Shown here: piece after piece, positions 8,609-15,781 of the stretch
How the letters are laid out: the number at the start of each line of letters is the position of its first letter
How positions within the stretch are numbered: the stretch's first letter is position 1
Source: Cytophagaceae bacterium UBA6715
GTDB lineage: Bacteria; Bacteroidota; Bacteroidia; Cytophagales; Spirosomataceae
Assembly (NCBI GenBank): GCA_002454335.1
Contig: DKIP01000013.1
Span: 46,411-78,013, forward strand
DNA: 31,603 nt
Direction of reading: 5' to 3'
Notes under the pieces: generated by a model
Seen by the model: the letters and a program-made list of their open reading frames with translations, nothing else
What the model was told of the DNA's origin: nothing
Database searches by the model: none
Program-made: the position numbers and the translations under genes

Positions 8609-8863
8609 GTGCGTACTAATACTTAAGACTACCTGTCTTTCAAATTTTCATCAAAAAACGGATAAATAAACCTGAAAATCAAATACTTATGCCCTACGAG
8701 AAAATCACGAACAAGTTCTATTTCAAAGGAATAAATCCACATTTTTGTAAAAAATAAAAAAACAGGATTTGATTTTGACCCATTCTTTGAAAAAATTGAA
8801 TAATTATTGGATTATCAGTTTTCAAAACCAATCAAAAAGCCCCAAAAATAAATTTTTCTAAAA
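8609..8863. other. Intergenic, divergent between DUF3592 and nucleoside transporter
   Basis: This is AT-rich and non-coding. Apart from the promoter called just downstream, no clear hairpin, repeat or promoter box was seen. It presumably also holds the DUF3592 promoter on the minus strand. Confidence 0.5.
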
Positions 8864-8893
8864 TTTGATATTTCTTTCAAATTTGTATTTTTG
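8864..8893 (+). promoter_or_regulatory. Bacteroidota-type promoter of the nucleoside transporter
   Basis: TTTG at 8864-8867, an 18-base spacer, then TATTTTTG at 8886-8893 match the -33/-7 consensus (TTTG, about 19, TAnnTTTG). A start site would fall near 8897-8900, giving a leader of about 15-18 bases to the ATG at 8915. This rules out the in-frame ATG at 8891, which overlaps the -7 box. Confidence 0.8.
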
Positions 8894-8914
8894 ACCCGCA
8901 AGAAACCTACAATT

Positions 8915-10102
8915 ATGAAAAATTCGACTAAAGTACAGCTCATGACCATGATGTTCCTTATGTTCTTTGGATGGGGTGCCTGGTACGGCCAAATGAGTAA
9001 ATATTTGTTAAGCACGCTTCATGCCACAGGAGATCAAGTTGGCAATGCTTATCTAACATTCGCTCTTGCATCCCTAGTCGCTCCTTTTTTCGTAGGATTA
9101 ATTGCCGACCGTTTTTTCGCCGCACAAAAAGTAATGGGTGTTTTAAACATAATTGGAGGCGGAATCTTGTATTTATTGAGCCAAACGACTGACCCTGAAA
9201 TTTTCTTTTGGTATATCTTAGCCTATACTTTATGCTTTGCCCCTAACCTAGCCTTATCCAACTCCATAGCCATGAAACAAATGCAATATCCCGAAAAGGA
9301 ATTTGCCAACATCCGAGTTACTGGAACCATCGCATGGATTGTCGTTACAAATATTATTGGATTTTATGCCTTAGGAGACAATGTGGCCATCTTTCATATC
9401 GCTATGTACAGCTCCTTTGTATTAGGCATTTATGCATTCTTTCTACCCGACACCCCACCTAAAGCCGACAAAAATGCCTCAATTGCACAGATTATTGGTT
9501 TAGACGCACTTAAATTATTTAACGACCGATCATTTTTAATCTTCTTTATTTCTTCCATTCTCATCTGTATTCCCCTTTCCTTCTATTATGCGATGGCCAA
9601 TCCCTCGCTGACAGACGCTCACATGAGCAATGTGGAGAACAAAATGTCCTTGGGTCAAGTATCTGAAGTGGTTTTCATGTTACTCATCCCTATCGCATTC
9701 ATTCGCCTCGGTGTGAAAAAAATGTTGATCGTAGGCCTAGTAGCTTGGATCATTCGTTTCCTTTGCTTCGGCTACGGAGATGGCATCTCAAGTGAATGGA
9801 TCCTATTTATCGGAATAATTTTACATGGGGTTTGTTACGATTTTTTCTTCGTGACAGGTCAAATTTATACCGACCAAAAAGCCGGCCCGCATATCAAAAA
9901 TTCTGCACAAGGATTAATCACCTTAGCCACCTATGGAATCGGCATGGGAATCGGATCAAAACTTTCAGGAATCGTGTTGGATATCTACACGGAAAATGGA
10001 ATCCACGATTGGAAGTCCGTTTGGATGGTTCCTGCAGGGATTGCGTTATTGGTATTAGCCTTGTTTATCTTATTCTTTCAGGACAAAAAACAAGCTGCCT
10101 AA
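8915..10102 (+). CDS. NupG/XapB-type nucleoside:H+ symporter (MFS)
   Basis: This 395-residue polytopic carrier of about 12 membrane segments resembles the nucleoside:proton symporter branch of the major facilitator superfamily. Points of likeness are the first helix with FFGWGAWYGQMSKYL, AYLTFALASLVAPFFVGLIADRFF as the helix 2-3 loop (motif-A position), and QMQYPEKEFANIRVTGTIAW. Later FDFF-like HGVCYDFFFVTGQIYTDQ and a C-terminal Lys-rich tail are also typical. It would import nucleosides across the inner membrane for salvage. The ATG at 8915 is set by the promoter just upstream. It stands alone on the plus strand and its stop overlaps the convergent dehydrogenase by 4 bp. Exact substrate is inferred only from family resemblance. 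Confidence 0.82.
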   Translation: MKNSTKVQLMTMMFLMFFGWGAWYGQMSKYLLSTLHATGDQVGNAYLTFALASLVAPFFVGLIADRFFAAQKVMGVLNIIGGGILYLLSQTTDPEIFFWYILAYTLCFAPNLALSNSIAMKQMQYPEKEFANIRVTGTIAWIVVTNIIGFYALGDNVAIFHIAMYSSFVLGIYAFFLPDTPPKADKNASIAQIIGLDALKLFNDRSFLIFFISSILICIPLSFYYAMANPSLTDAHMSNVENKMSLGQVSEVVFMLLIPIAFIRLGVKKMLIVGLVAWIIRFLCFGYGDGISSEWILFIGIILHGVCYDFFFVTGQIYTDQKAGPHIKNSAQGLITLATYGIGMGIGSKLSGIVLDIYTENGIHDWKSVWMVPAGIALLVLALFILFFQDKKQAA

Positions 10103-10896
10103 GTATTTCTAATTTTACGAAGCATCCAAGGCATAATTTGTGGCGCTATTTGCTTCATAATTAGGCCAAAACGTTCCAAGGCACCGCCAACAAAAAACTC
10201 ATTTTTGCCAACGGCAACAGCGGCAACAATTTTTGATGCTGCCACCGTAGGGTCAAGTCCTTTGGCTTGATTTGGGTCCATCTTACCGTATTTTTCGCCA
10301 TGCTCGTTCATGGCATGTAAGGATATTTCTGTACGAATATAACCCGGCAAAATCGTTGAGACTTGAATCCCATGATCATGTAATTCCGCTCGAACAGAAT
10401 CGAAAAAACCAATTAACGCGTGTTTGGAGGCCCCGTAAGCTGCCCGCCGAGGCGTTGAAATACGACCTGCAACAGATGCAATAGGAACAAATACACCCGC
10501 ATGTTGCTTCTGAAAAACCGGAATAACTTGTTGGACCAAATGCACAATCGAAAAGAAATTGATTTCAAACAGTCGGCGATACACATCAAACTGCGTATCA
10601 AGCACAAAAGACCGTTGGCTTACACCTGCATTCAGCACTAGTACATCGATACGACCATAGGCTGTCAAAACAGCTTCCACCTGTTTTGCATGTATGGCCG
10701 TCTCAACCATATCAAATGGCAAAACCAATACACTGCCACCATGCACTTCACAATTGCGAGCCACCCGCTGCAATTCCGCTTCTCTGCGTGCCGATAATGC
10801 CAAATTTGCGCCCTTCGCGGCAAATTCATTGGCTAAAGCCTCCCCAATTCCTGAGGACGCGCCAGTGATCCAGACAATTTTGTTTTTGAAATCCAT
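10099..10896 (-). CDS. Short-chain dehydrogenase/reductase (classical SDR)
   Basis: This 265-residue classical SDR has a Rossmann-fold NAD(P)-binding motif TGASSGIG (11-18), an NAG motif at 89-91, and the catalytic tetrad N113 (FEINFF), S141, Y154 and K158 (YGASK). Arg38-type residues after beta-2 (SARREAEL) favour NADP(H). The C-terminal part (ALERFGLIMKQIAPQIMPWM) is hydrophobic and amphipathic, as in SDRs that act on lipids at membranes (the DHRS7/YqjQ-like group), but the substrate cannot be named. The gene is downstream of metX on the same strand, separated by two palindromic repeats, and its stop overlaps that of the convergent nucleoside transporter. Confidence 0.9.
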   Translation of the reverse strand: MDFKNKIVWITGASSGIGEALANEFAAKGANLALSARREAELQRVARNCEVHGGSVLVLPFDMVETAIHAKQVEAVLTAYGRIDVLVLNAGVSQRSFVLDTQFDVYRRLFEINFFSIVHLVQQVIPVFQKQHAGVFVPIASVAGRISTPRRAAYGASKHALIGFFDSVRAELHDHGIQVSTILPGYIRTEISLHAMNEHGEKYGKMDPNQAKGLDPTVAASKIVAAVAVGKNEFFVGGALERFGLIMKQIAPQIMPWMLRKIRNT

Positions 10897-10940
10897 GGTT
10901 TAAAGGTAAGAAAAATACCTGCGAACAATCAACTTAATAA

Positions 10941-10980
10941 CCCCAGGTTTTAACCTGGGGATCCTAGGCTGAAGCCTAGG
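10941..10980. repeat. Double-palindrome repeat, copy A
   Basis: Two adjoining hairpins: CCCCAGGTT (10941-10949) / AACCTGGGG (10952-10960) around a TT loop, then CCTAGGCT (10963-10970) / AGCCTAGG (10973-10980) around GA. It lies 45 bp upstream of the SDR start. Its diverged twin is at 11025, 84 bp away. It resembles a dispersed palindromic (REP-like) element; whether it is repeated elsewhere in the genome cannot be seen here. Confidence 0.8.
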
Positions 10981-11024
10981 GATAAAATAAGTCCAAAACA
11001 AACATAGAAAATAACATGTAATAA

Positions 11025-11065
11025 CCCCTGGTTTTAACCTGGGGACCCTAAACTGAGGTCTAGGG
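11025..11065. repeat. Double-palindrome repeat, copy B (diverged)
   Basis: It has the same order as copy A. CCCCTGGTT / AACCTGGGG (11025-11044) has one central T-T mismatch. CCCTAAAC (11046-11053) / GTCTAGGG (11058-11065) has one A-C mismatch around TGAG. Copy B abuts the last base of the metX stop codon at 11066 exactly, so its hairpins form the 3' end of the metX message and may help stabilise or terminate it. Confidence 0.75.
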
Positions 11066-12148
11066 CTATAAAAGCTCTAGCTCCCGGAAGAACTCCGCCA
11101 TAGGATTCACCTCAAGCAATTGCAATTTCTGCCAGAGACGAATTGCCTTCGTCATCAAACCGCTTTCGATTAAGAATCCATCGTGTCCATACAAGGAATC
11201 AATCACTTGAAAGGATGCACCTGGAATATGTTTGGCTAAAAATTCTTGTTCGACAATCGGGAATAAGGCATCCGATTTAATTCCAATTACTAACGTATTG
11301 GACTTAATTTGCTTTAGGGCAGGAATAATTCCACCACGATCACGACCTACATCCTGGGAATCCATCATTTTGGAAAGGACATAGTAAGAATAGGCATTGA
11401 AGCGCTGAGCTAATTTTTCGCCTTGATAACGCTGATAAGAAACGGCGCGCAAGGTTTTTCCCAGTGAATGATCTTGGCGAGCCTGGGTAATTTGGTAGGT
11501 TTCGTAATTCCGATAAGAGATTAAGGCCGTGGCACGGGCCGCTTTCATTCCATCGATACCCGCTTTCGGATGTGACTCACCCCATGTTTTATCGAGTTCA
11601 ATCGCCATTCGTTGGGATTCGTTAAAAGCCACTCCCCACGGAGAATGCACCGCATTGGTTGCCACCAAAATCAAATTCTGAATTAAATCGGGATTCATAA
11701 TCCCCCATTCAACAGCTTGTTGGCCACCCATCGATCCCCCAATGCAGGTCTTAATGCGATGAATTCCCAACTCTTGTCGAAGCAATTCAAAAGCATTGAT
11801 GACATCGCGGATTGTTACATCTGGAAAAGTATGAAAATAAGGTTCTCCAGTTTGGGGATTCGTAGACAAAGGCCCCGTAGACCCATAATGCGAGCCCAAA
11901 ATATTAGCACAAACGATAAAATTATTCTCAGGATTAAACAATTTACCAGGCCCTACAAGCCCTTGCCACCAGTCGGCGACATCCTGGCTCCCTGTAAACG
12001 CATGGCAAATCCATATCACATTATCGCCTGCCGCATTCATTTGGCCCCAAGTTTGGTAAGCCAAATCAATTTCAGGAAGCGACACGCCGCTTTCTAATAC
12101 GAAAGTATGGGGATAGTGATATTGTCTAAATTCTGCTTGCATCATCAA
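11066..12148 (-). CDS. metX: Homoserine O-acetyltransferase
   Basis: This 360-residue alpha/beta-hydrolase acyltransferase moves an acetyl group from acetyl-CoA to homoserine, the activating step of direct-sulfhydrylation methionine synthesis in the cytoplasm. Key sites are visible: the nucleophile elbow GGSMGG with Ser139; the catalytic Asp293 in KSDALFP; His322 in YGHDGFL; and LGSHYGSTGP (about 84-93), the family's substrate-loop signature. WICHAFTGS near 46-54 forms the oxyanion region. Length is standard for MetX. The first three codons are all Met; the first is used. The expected partner (O-acetylhomoserine sulfhydrylase) is not in the window. A SAM-I riboswitch directly upstream gives methionine-pathway feedback control and independently supports the assignment. 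Confidence 0.95.
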   Translation of the reverse strand: MMMQAEFRQYHYPHTFVLESGVSLPEIDLAYQTWGQMNAAGDNVIWICHAFTGSQDVADWWQGLVGPGKLFNPENNFIVCANILGSHYGSTGPLSTNPQTGEPYFHTFPDVTIRDVINAFELLRQELGIHRIKTCIGGSMGGQQAVEWGIMNPDLIQNLILVATNAVHSPWGVAFNESQRMAIELDKTWGESHPKAGIDGMKAARATALISYRNYETYQITQARQDHSLGKTLRAVSYQRYQGEKLAQRFNAYSYYVLSKMMDSQDVGRDRGGIIPALKQIKSNTLVIGIKSDALFPIVEQEFLAKHIPGASFQVIDSLYGHDGFLIESGLMTKAIRLWQKLQLLEVNPMAEFFRELELL

Positions 12149-12152
12149 AGCT

Positions 12153-12262
12153 TTATATTTCCCTAAACAGGCAAACGCCTGGGGTAGGAATTAGCACCGG
12201 GGTCAAATTTTGACGGGTTGCCAGAAGATCAATGAGCCTAGTCTCTCCCTTCTTCTTTATAA
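12153..12262 (-). promoter_or_regulatory. SAM-I (S-box) riboswitch controlling metX
   Basis: On the minus strand the leader carries S-box landmarks in the right order: GAGAGACTAGGCTC; a P2 helix AGAAG (12256-12252)/CTTCT (12227-12223); the conserved GGCAACC (12222-12216); a P3 hairpin GTCAA/TTGAC (12214-12202); GGTGCTAATTCC (12198-12187); and a P4 hairpin CAGGC/GCCTG (12181-12168) flanked by CCTA/TAGG. A 5-bp outer P1 (TTATA/TATAA) closes it at 12262 and 12153. The aptamer ends only a few bases before the metX ATG and no terminator fits between them, so control is probably at translation initiation (inference). Confidence 0.85.
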
Positions 12263-12293
12263 TTCAATGCTTCACAGCGACTGAATGAGGGCA

Positions 12294-12325
12294 CAAAGTA
12301 AATCAGGAAATCAGGATTTTCCAAA
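12294..12325 (-). promoter_or_regulatory. Likely promoter of the metX riboswitch transcript
   Basis: On the minus strand TTTG (12325-12322), a 20-base spacer, then TTACTTTG (12301-12294) match the Bacteroidota promoter with one departure (TT for TA). A start just downstream would place the whole S-box aptamer in the leader. Confidence 0.6.
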
Positions 12326-12345
12326 ATTCTCTTGATATTTGCCAC

Positions 12346-12705
12346 ATGAAACAGCTCATTCTCTTTTATGCAGGCTTCGCAGCAATCCTATACGCCATTC
12401 ACATGAGCCCTTGGTCACAGCTCCTGCACCCAAATGTGTCTTTCATTTTTGTGTTTTTAGCATTTCAGTCCTACTTGACTTTTAGCATCGCCCAAATAGG
12501 TTTGAAAGATGGAAAAGAAAAATTCATCCAATTTCAACTAATTAATCTAACTATACGCTTCATTTTAAGCCTTTCATTCATCGGTTTCTTCGCCTATTCA
12601 GGTACCCCAGAAATATTCTTATTCGTAATCAACTTTTTTGTACTCTATTTATGTAGCGCAAATTTTGAAATAATTGGCTTGCTTCGTAACTTGCGACGTT
12701 TTTAG
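12346..12705 (+). CDS. AtpI-like small membrane protein upstream of ATP synthase genes
   Basis: This 119-residue, very hydrophobic protein has four probable membrane segments (about 3-19, 31-53, 70-86, 89-113) and a basic C-terminus LLRNLRRF. It is not recognised from a sequence motif. Its place directly before atpB, its size and its four-helix layout match the AtpI-type accessory proteins that assist c-ring assembly in many ATP synthase operons. The gap to atpB is 100 bp with no terminator. It is divergent from the metX leader. Assignment to AtpI rests on context, so it is moderate at best; an unrelated small membrane protein is the alternative. Confidence 0.6.
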   Translation: MKQLILFYAGFAAILYAIHMSPWSQLLHPNVSFIFVFLAFQSYLTFSIAQIGLKDGKEKFIQFQLINLTIRFILSLSFIGFFAYSGTPEIFLFVINFFVLYLCSANFEIIGLLRNLRRF

Positions 12706-12805
12706 AAAAGCCTGAAGAATTTTTTCTTTTTTTTCTGCTCAAAACACCGCTAATCAACGAATTAGCAAATCATTTGAAAACAAAATAGTAAAAGCTAGAA
12801 TTACG

Positions 12806-13909
12806 ATGCCGATTAAGACTTTTTTCAAGAAAATGTATTTTTCAAATATAATCCTCGGATTATTACTTAGTTTTTCAAGCTTTTCGCTGCTGGCTAATGA
12901 AGAGGCGGTAGCCCATGATACTACGCAAGCACATGCGGACACAGCCGCACACGCAGCAGCTCCTGCAGCACATGAAGCAGAATCAACCAAATTTGATCCA
13001 GGTAAATTAATCTTGCACCACATCGCTGATGAACATGATTGGCATTTCTTCACGATTGGCCATTTCCACGCGACATTGCCATTACCTTGCATCGTTTACA
13101 CAGCATCTCAAGGGGTACAAATATTTTCTTCTTCAAATTTCAAAAACGAACACCACGAAGAAATACCTTACAATGGATTCGTTTTAGAGCACGGCAAAAT
13201 CCATGCTGAGAACGGTGAAAAAGTATATGATTTCTCAATCACGAAAAACGTAGCTTCGCTTTTAGTATCGGCCGTTTTATTATTGACAATCTTCATCGGA
13301 ATCGGGAAACGTTACAAAGAAAATCCACACCGCGCACCAAAAGGTATCCAATCGATGTTCGAGCCGATTATCATTTTCGTGCGTGATGAAATTGCAAAAA
13401 ACAACATTGGCGAAAAACACTACCGTCGTTTTATGCCGTATTTACTGACCGTTTTCTTCTTTATCTGGTTCAATAACATGTTGGGCTTAGTTCCAGGGGG
13501 GGCCAACTTAACTGGTAACATCGCAGTAACCTTAGTATTGGCGATTATTGCATTCTTTGTGACGAACTTCAATGGTCGTTCGACGTATTGGACACACATT
13601 TTTGCAATGCCAGGTGTGCCTAAATGGATGTTGGTTATTTTAACTCCGGTAGAGATTGTAGGTATTTTCATGAAGCCCTTCTCATTAATGGTTCGTTTAT
13701 TCGCAAACATCACAGCAGGTCACATTATTTTATTGAGTTTAGTTTCCTTGATTTTCATTTTTGAAAACGCGGCATTGGGTCTAGCAGTAGTTCCATTCTC
13801 TCTTTTCATGAACGTAATTGAGCTGATAGTTGCATTTATTCAAGCGTTTATTTTTACGATGTTAGTTTCTACGTACATCGGAGCGGCGGTTGAAGAGCAT
13901 CATCATTAA
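12806..13909 (+). CDS. atpB: F0F1 ATP synthase subunit a
   Basis: This 367-residue subunit a is the stator part of the proton channel in the inner membrane. A secretory-type leader (about 1-31, ending SLLANEE) and a His/Ala-rich stretch (37-58) precede the conserved domain, an extension common in Bacteroidota and absent from the shorter proteobacterial protein. The essential Arg is R297 in MVRLFANITAGH, and the last helices carry E339 and Q346 (ELIVAFIQAFIF). The motif WFNNMLGLVPGG (about 221-232) is also typical. The C-terminus AAVEEHHH is short and His-tailed. It is the first clear member of an atpB-E-F-H cluster, 39 bp ahead of atpE. Confidence 0.97.
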   Translation: MPIKTFFKKMYFSNIILGLLLSFSSFSLLANEEAVAHDTTQAHADTAAHAAAPAAHEAESTKFDPGKLILHHIADEHDWHFFTIGHFHATLPLPCIVYTASQGVQIFSSSNFKNEHHEEIPYNGFVLEHGKIHAENGEKVYDFSITKNVASLLVSAVLLLTIFIGIGKRYKENPHRAPKGIQSMFEPIIIFVRDEIAKNNIGEKHYRRFMPYLLTVFFFIWFNNMLGLVPGGANLTGNIAVTLVLAIIAFFVTNFNGRSTYWTHIFAMPGVPKWMLVILTPVEIVGIFMKPFSLMVRLFANITAGHIILLSLVSLIFIFENAALGLAVVPFSLFMNVIELIVAFIQAFIFTMLVSTYIGAAVEEHHH

Positions 13910-13948
13910 TAATTTGTATTTTTTTTAATTTATATAAACCCAAATCGT

Positions 13949-14194
13949 ATGTCTATTTTATCGATTTTATTAGAAGTTTCTGTAGGTCTTGGTCTTGCAG
14001 GTATTGGTGCTGGTTTAGCTGCTTTAGGCGCTGGAATGGGTATCGGTCGTATCGGTGGTTCTGCCATGGAAGCTATCGCTCGTCAACCAGAAGCTTCTGG
14101 AAAAATTCAGGGTGCGATGTTGATCGTTGCTGCCTTCGTTGAGGCGGTTGCGTTATTCGCTGCTGTAATTTGTCTATTGGTAACTTTGAAATAA
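13949..14194 (+). CDS. atpE: F0F1 ATP synthase subunit c
   Basis: This 81-residue two-helix proteolipid oligomerises into the rotor ring. Helix 1 holds the Gly/Ala-rich packing motif (GIGAGLAALGAGMGIG). The polar loop is ARQPE (44-48). Helix 2 has the ion-carrying carboxylate E65 in AFVEAVALF. The residue after it is Ala and the Gln of Na+-type rings is Ile here, so proton coupling is likely (inference from known Na+-ring signatures). It is followed by two large RNA hairpins before atpF, which may tie into the extra c subunits needed per complex. Confidence 0.97.
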   Translation: MSILSILLEVSVGLGLAGIGAGLAALGAGMGIGRIGGSAMEAIARQPEASGKIQGAMLIVAAFVEAVALFAAVICLLVTLK

Positions 14195-14204
14195 GATACC
14201 AATC

Positions 14205-14289
14205 GAATAAGCCCAAGGACTAGCCTTGGAATCCTTATTCAAAACACTTGAAACGCAATTTGGAATGCATTAGGCGCCAAATTGCGTTT
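14205..14289 (+). other. Two strong hairpins between atpE and atpF
   Basis: Hairpin one: GAATAAG (14205-14211) / CTTATTC (14234-14240) outside CCAAGG (14213-14218) / CCTTGG (14224-14229). Hairpin two: a perfect 13-bp stem AAACGCAATTTGG (14251-14263) / CCAAATTGCGTTT (14277-14289) with a 13-base loop, followed by TCT and then A-rich sequence. They sit inside the operon, 10 bp after the atpE stop and 35 bp before atpF, so they could act as a partial terminator or as an mRNA 3' stabiliser for atpBE. Confidence 0.85.
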
Positions 14290-14324
14290 TCTAAAAAACG
14301 AAATACTGTAAATATTGATATAAT

Positions 14325-14819
14325 ATGGAGTTAATTACCCCAGACTTTGGACTTATCTTCTGGCAATTACTTGTCTTTGGAATCCTATTTTTCCTTTTAG
14401 CCAAATTTGCTTGGAAACCCATCATTCAATCGTTAGCTGAGCGTGAGCAATCCATCGACGAAGCGATCAAATTATCAGAAACAACGCGAGCTGAAATGGC
14501 TGAATTGAAAGCTGGTAATGAGCAATTAATCGCATCTGCCCGTGCAGAACGTGATGCATTGATCAAACAAGCGAAAGAAGCATCAGATGCGATGATCGCA
14601 CAAGCAAAATTAGACGCACAAACGGCAGCTAATCAAGAAATCGAAAAAGCACGCGTAGCTTTCGAACAAGAAAAAGCGAGTGCTGTTGCAGCAATCCGCA
14701 AGGAAGCAGCGACTCTTTCGTTAGACTTGGCAGAGAAAGTGTTAAAAAGCCAATTAAAAGACAAAGCAGCTCAGGAAAAATTAGTGACTGAGTGGATGGC
14801 TGACGTTAAATTATCTTAA
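14325..14819 (+). CDS. atpF: F0F1 ATP synthase subunit b
   Basis: This is the 164-residue subunit b, the peripheral stalk that links subunit a to the catalytic head. A single membrane helix (about 9-27, LIFWQLLVFGILFFLLAKF) is followed by the conserved W-K-P turn (30-32). A long charged Ala/Glu/Lys-rich coiled coil runs to the C-terminus, with EKARVAFEQEKASAVAAIRK and ATLSLDLAEKVLKSQL near the end. Length is normal. The stop is 11 bp from atpH, so translation is probably coupled. It is separated from atpE by 130 bp containing two hairpins. Confidence 0.95.
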   Translation: MELITPDFGLIFWQLLVFGILFFLLAKFAWKPIIQSLAEREQSIDEAIKLSETTRAEMAELKAGNEQLIASARAERDALIKQAKEASDAMIAQAKLDAQTAANQEIEKARVAFEQEKASAVAAIRKEAATLSLDLAEKVLKSQLKDKAAQEKLVTEWMADVKLS

Positions 14820-14830
14820 TCGAATAGACC

Positions 14831-15367
14831 ATGTCAGAATTAATTGTAGCTCACCGTTACGCTAAATCCTTGCTTGACTTCGCCATTGAAAAGAATGCCG
14901 TGGAAGCAGTTGCAAAAGATATAATCGATTTCGCAGAGACTTGCGAGGGAAGTTATGACTTAGTCTTAGCACTTAAGAGCCCAATCATCAAGCATTATAC
15001 TAAATTAGCTATCTTAGCAAAGCTATTTAAGGATAAATTCAATCCCGTAACGTACGGTATCTTCGTGATTATCACGAACAAAAATCGCGAGCAAATTCTT
15101 CCTGCAGTAGCAAAAGAATTCATCTCGATGTACACAGATTACAAAGGAATTCAAAAAGCGACTGTTACAACTGCCTCTACCCTAACTGCAGAACAGAAAG
15201 CTACAGTTTCTAATATTGTAAAAGATTATACAGGTAAAGAGGTAGAATTAATCGAGAAAATCGACGAGAGCCTGATTGGCGGATTCATCTTGAAAGTAGG
15301 CGACCAACAAATCGATGACTCGATTAAGCGGAAACTGAACGATCTGAAAGTTTCTTTAGCATCTTAA
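14831..15367 (+). CDS. atpH: F0F1 ATP synthase subunit delta
   Basis: This 178-residue subunit delta (OSCP type) anchors the b stalk to the top of the alpha3beta3 head. The N-terminal helical domain opens ELIVAHRYAKSLLDFAIEKN, the standard beginning. The middle has LALKSPIIKHYTKLAIL and the C-terminal domain has the family ending IDESLIGGFILKVGDQQIDD followed by SIKRKLNDLK. It is the last atp gene here; a strong terminator follows at once, and neither atpA nor atpG is present, unlike the usual B-E-F-H-A-G order. Confidence 0.96.
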   Translation: MSELIVAHRYAKSLLDFAIEKNAVEAVAKDIIDFAETCEGSYDLVLALKSPIIKHYTKLAILAKLFKDKFNPVTYGIFVIITNKNREQILPAVAKEFISMYTDYKGIQKATVTTASTLTAEQKATVSNIVKDYTGKEVELIEKIDESLIGGFILKVGDQQIDDSIKRKLNDLKVSLAS

Positions 15368-15369
15368 TC

Positions 15370-15398
15370 AAAAGGCCTTGGAAACAAGGCCTTTTTTT
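15370..15398 (+). terminator. Intrinsic terminator ending the atpB-E-F-H transcript
   Basis: A perfect 11-bp stem AAAAGGCCTTG (15370-15380) / CAAGGCCTTTT (15385-15395) with a GAAA tetraloop is followed by further Ts. It begins 3 bp after the atpH stop and lies only 12 bp before the next gene. Confidence 0.93.
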
Positions 15399-15409
15399 AT
15401 CCTCCCTCC

Positions 15410-15781
15410 ATGAAAAAATTCTCACTCTTTACTGGTTCGCTCATTGCAGGACTCTCTATTGCTTTAGGAGCTTTTGGCGCGCATGCATGGAAAGATTATT
15501 TGCGTGACATTAACCGATTAGAGACATTTGAAACCGCAGCGCGCTACCAAATGTATGGGGGAATTATCTTATTGATTCTTGGCGTTTGGCAAATGCAAAT
15601 TTCTAATAAATACCTCAAGACAGCGGGCTACATCGTATTCGCTGGCGCTATCATTTTTCCAGGATCATTATACCTGATTTGCATTACACAAAATGTACTT
15701 TGGGGAGCCGTAGCACCTATCGGCGGCTTGGCATATATGACTGGACTTGGATTGATGGCCTACGCCACCCTGAAACAATAA
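15410..15781 (+). CDS. DUF423 family membrane protein
   Basis: This 123-residue protein has four hydrophobic segments and matches DUF423 (YgdD-like), conserved small inner-membrane proteins of unknown role. The signature is intact: LSIALGAFGAHAWKDYL near 16-32, then FETAARYQMYGGI (about 41-53) and PGSLYLICITQ late in the protein. It starts 12 bp after the atpH terminator with no room for a normal promoter in between. Expression therefore depends on read-through or on a promoter hidden in or before the terminator. Its stop codon is directly adjacent to that of the convergent gene at 15782. Confidence 0.88.
   Translation: MKKFSLFTGSLIAGLSIALGAFGAHAWKDYLRDINRLETFETAARYQMYGGIILLILGVWQMQISNKYLKTAGYIVFAGAIIFPGSLYLICITQNVLWGAVAPIGGLAYMTGLGLMAYATLKQ

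Noticed and set aside
12333..12345. GATATTTG just before the ATG at 12346 as a promoter for a leaderless message
   Set aside because: It is one base off the -7 consensus, has no -33 partner, and lies within 4-5 bases of the ATG; too little support.
12749..12766. Hairpin GCTAAT/ATTAGC between the AtpI-like gene and atpB
   Set aside because: It is weak (6 bp, AT-rich), with no T tract after it; not enough for a terminator or attenuator call.
12754..13092. 112-codon minus-strand frame opposite the start of atpB
   Set aside because: It is antisense to the Ala/His-rich AtpB extension, giving a Cys/Ala-rich product without any family likeness; a shadow frame.
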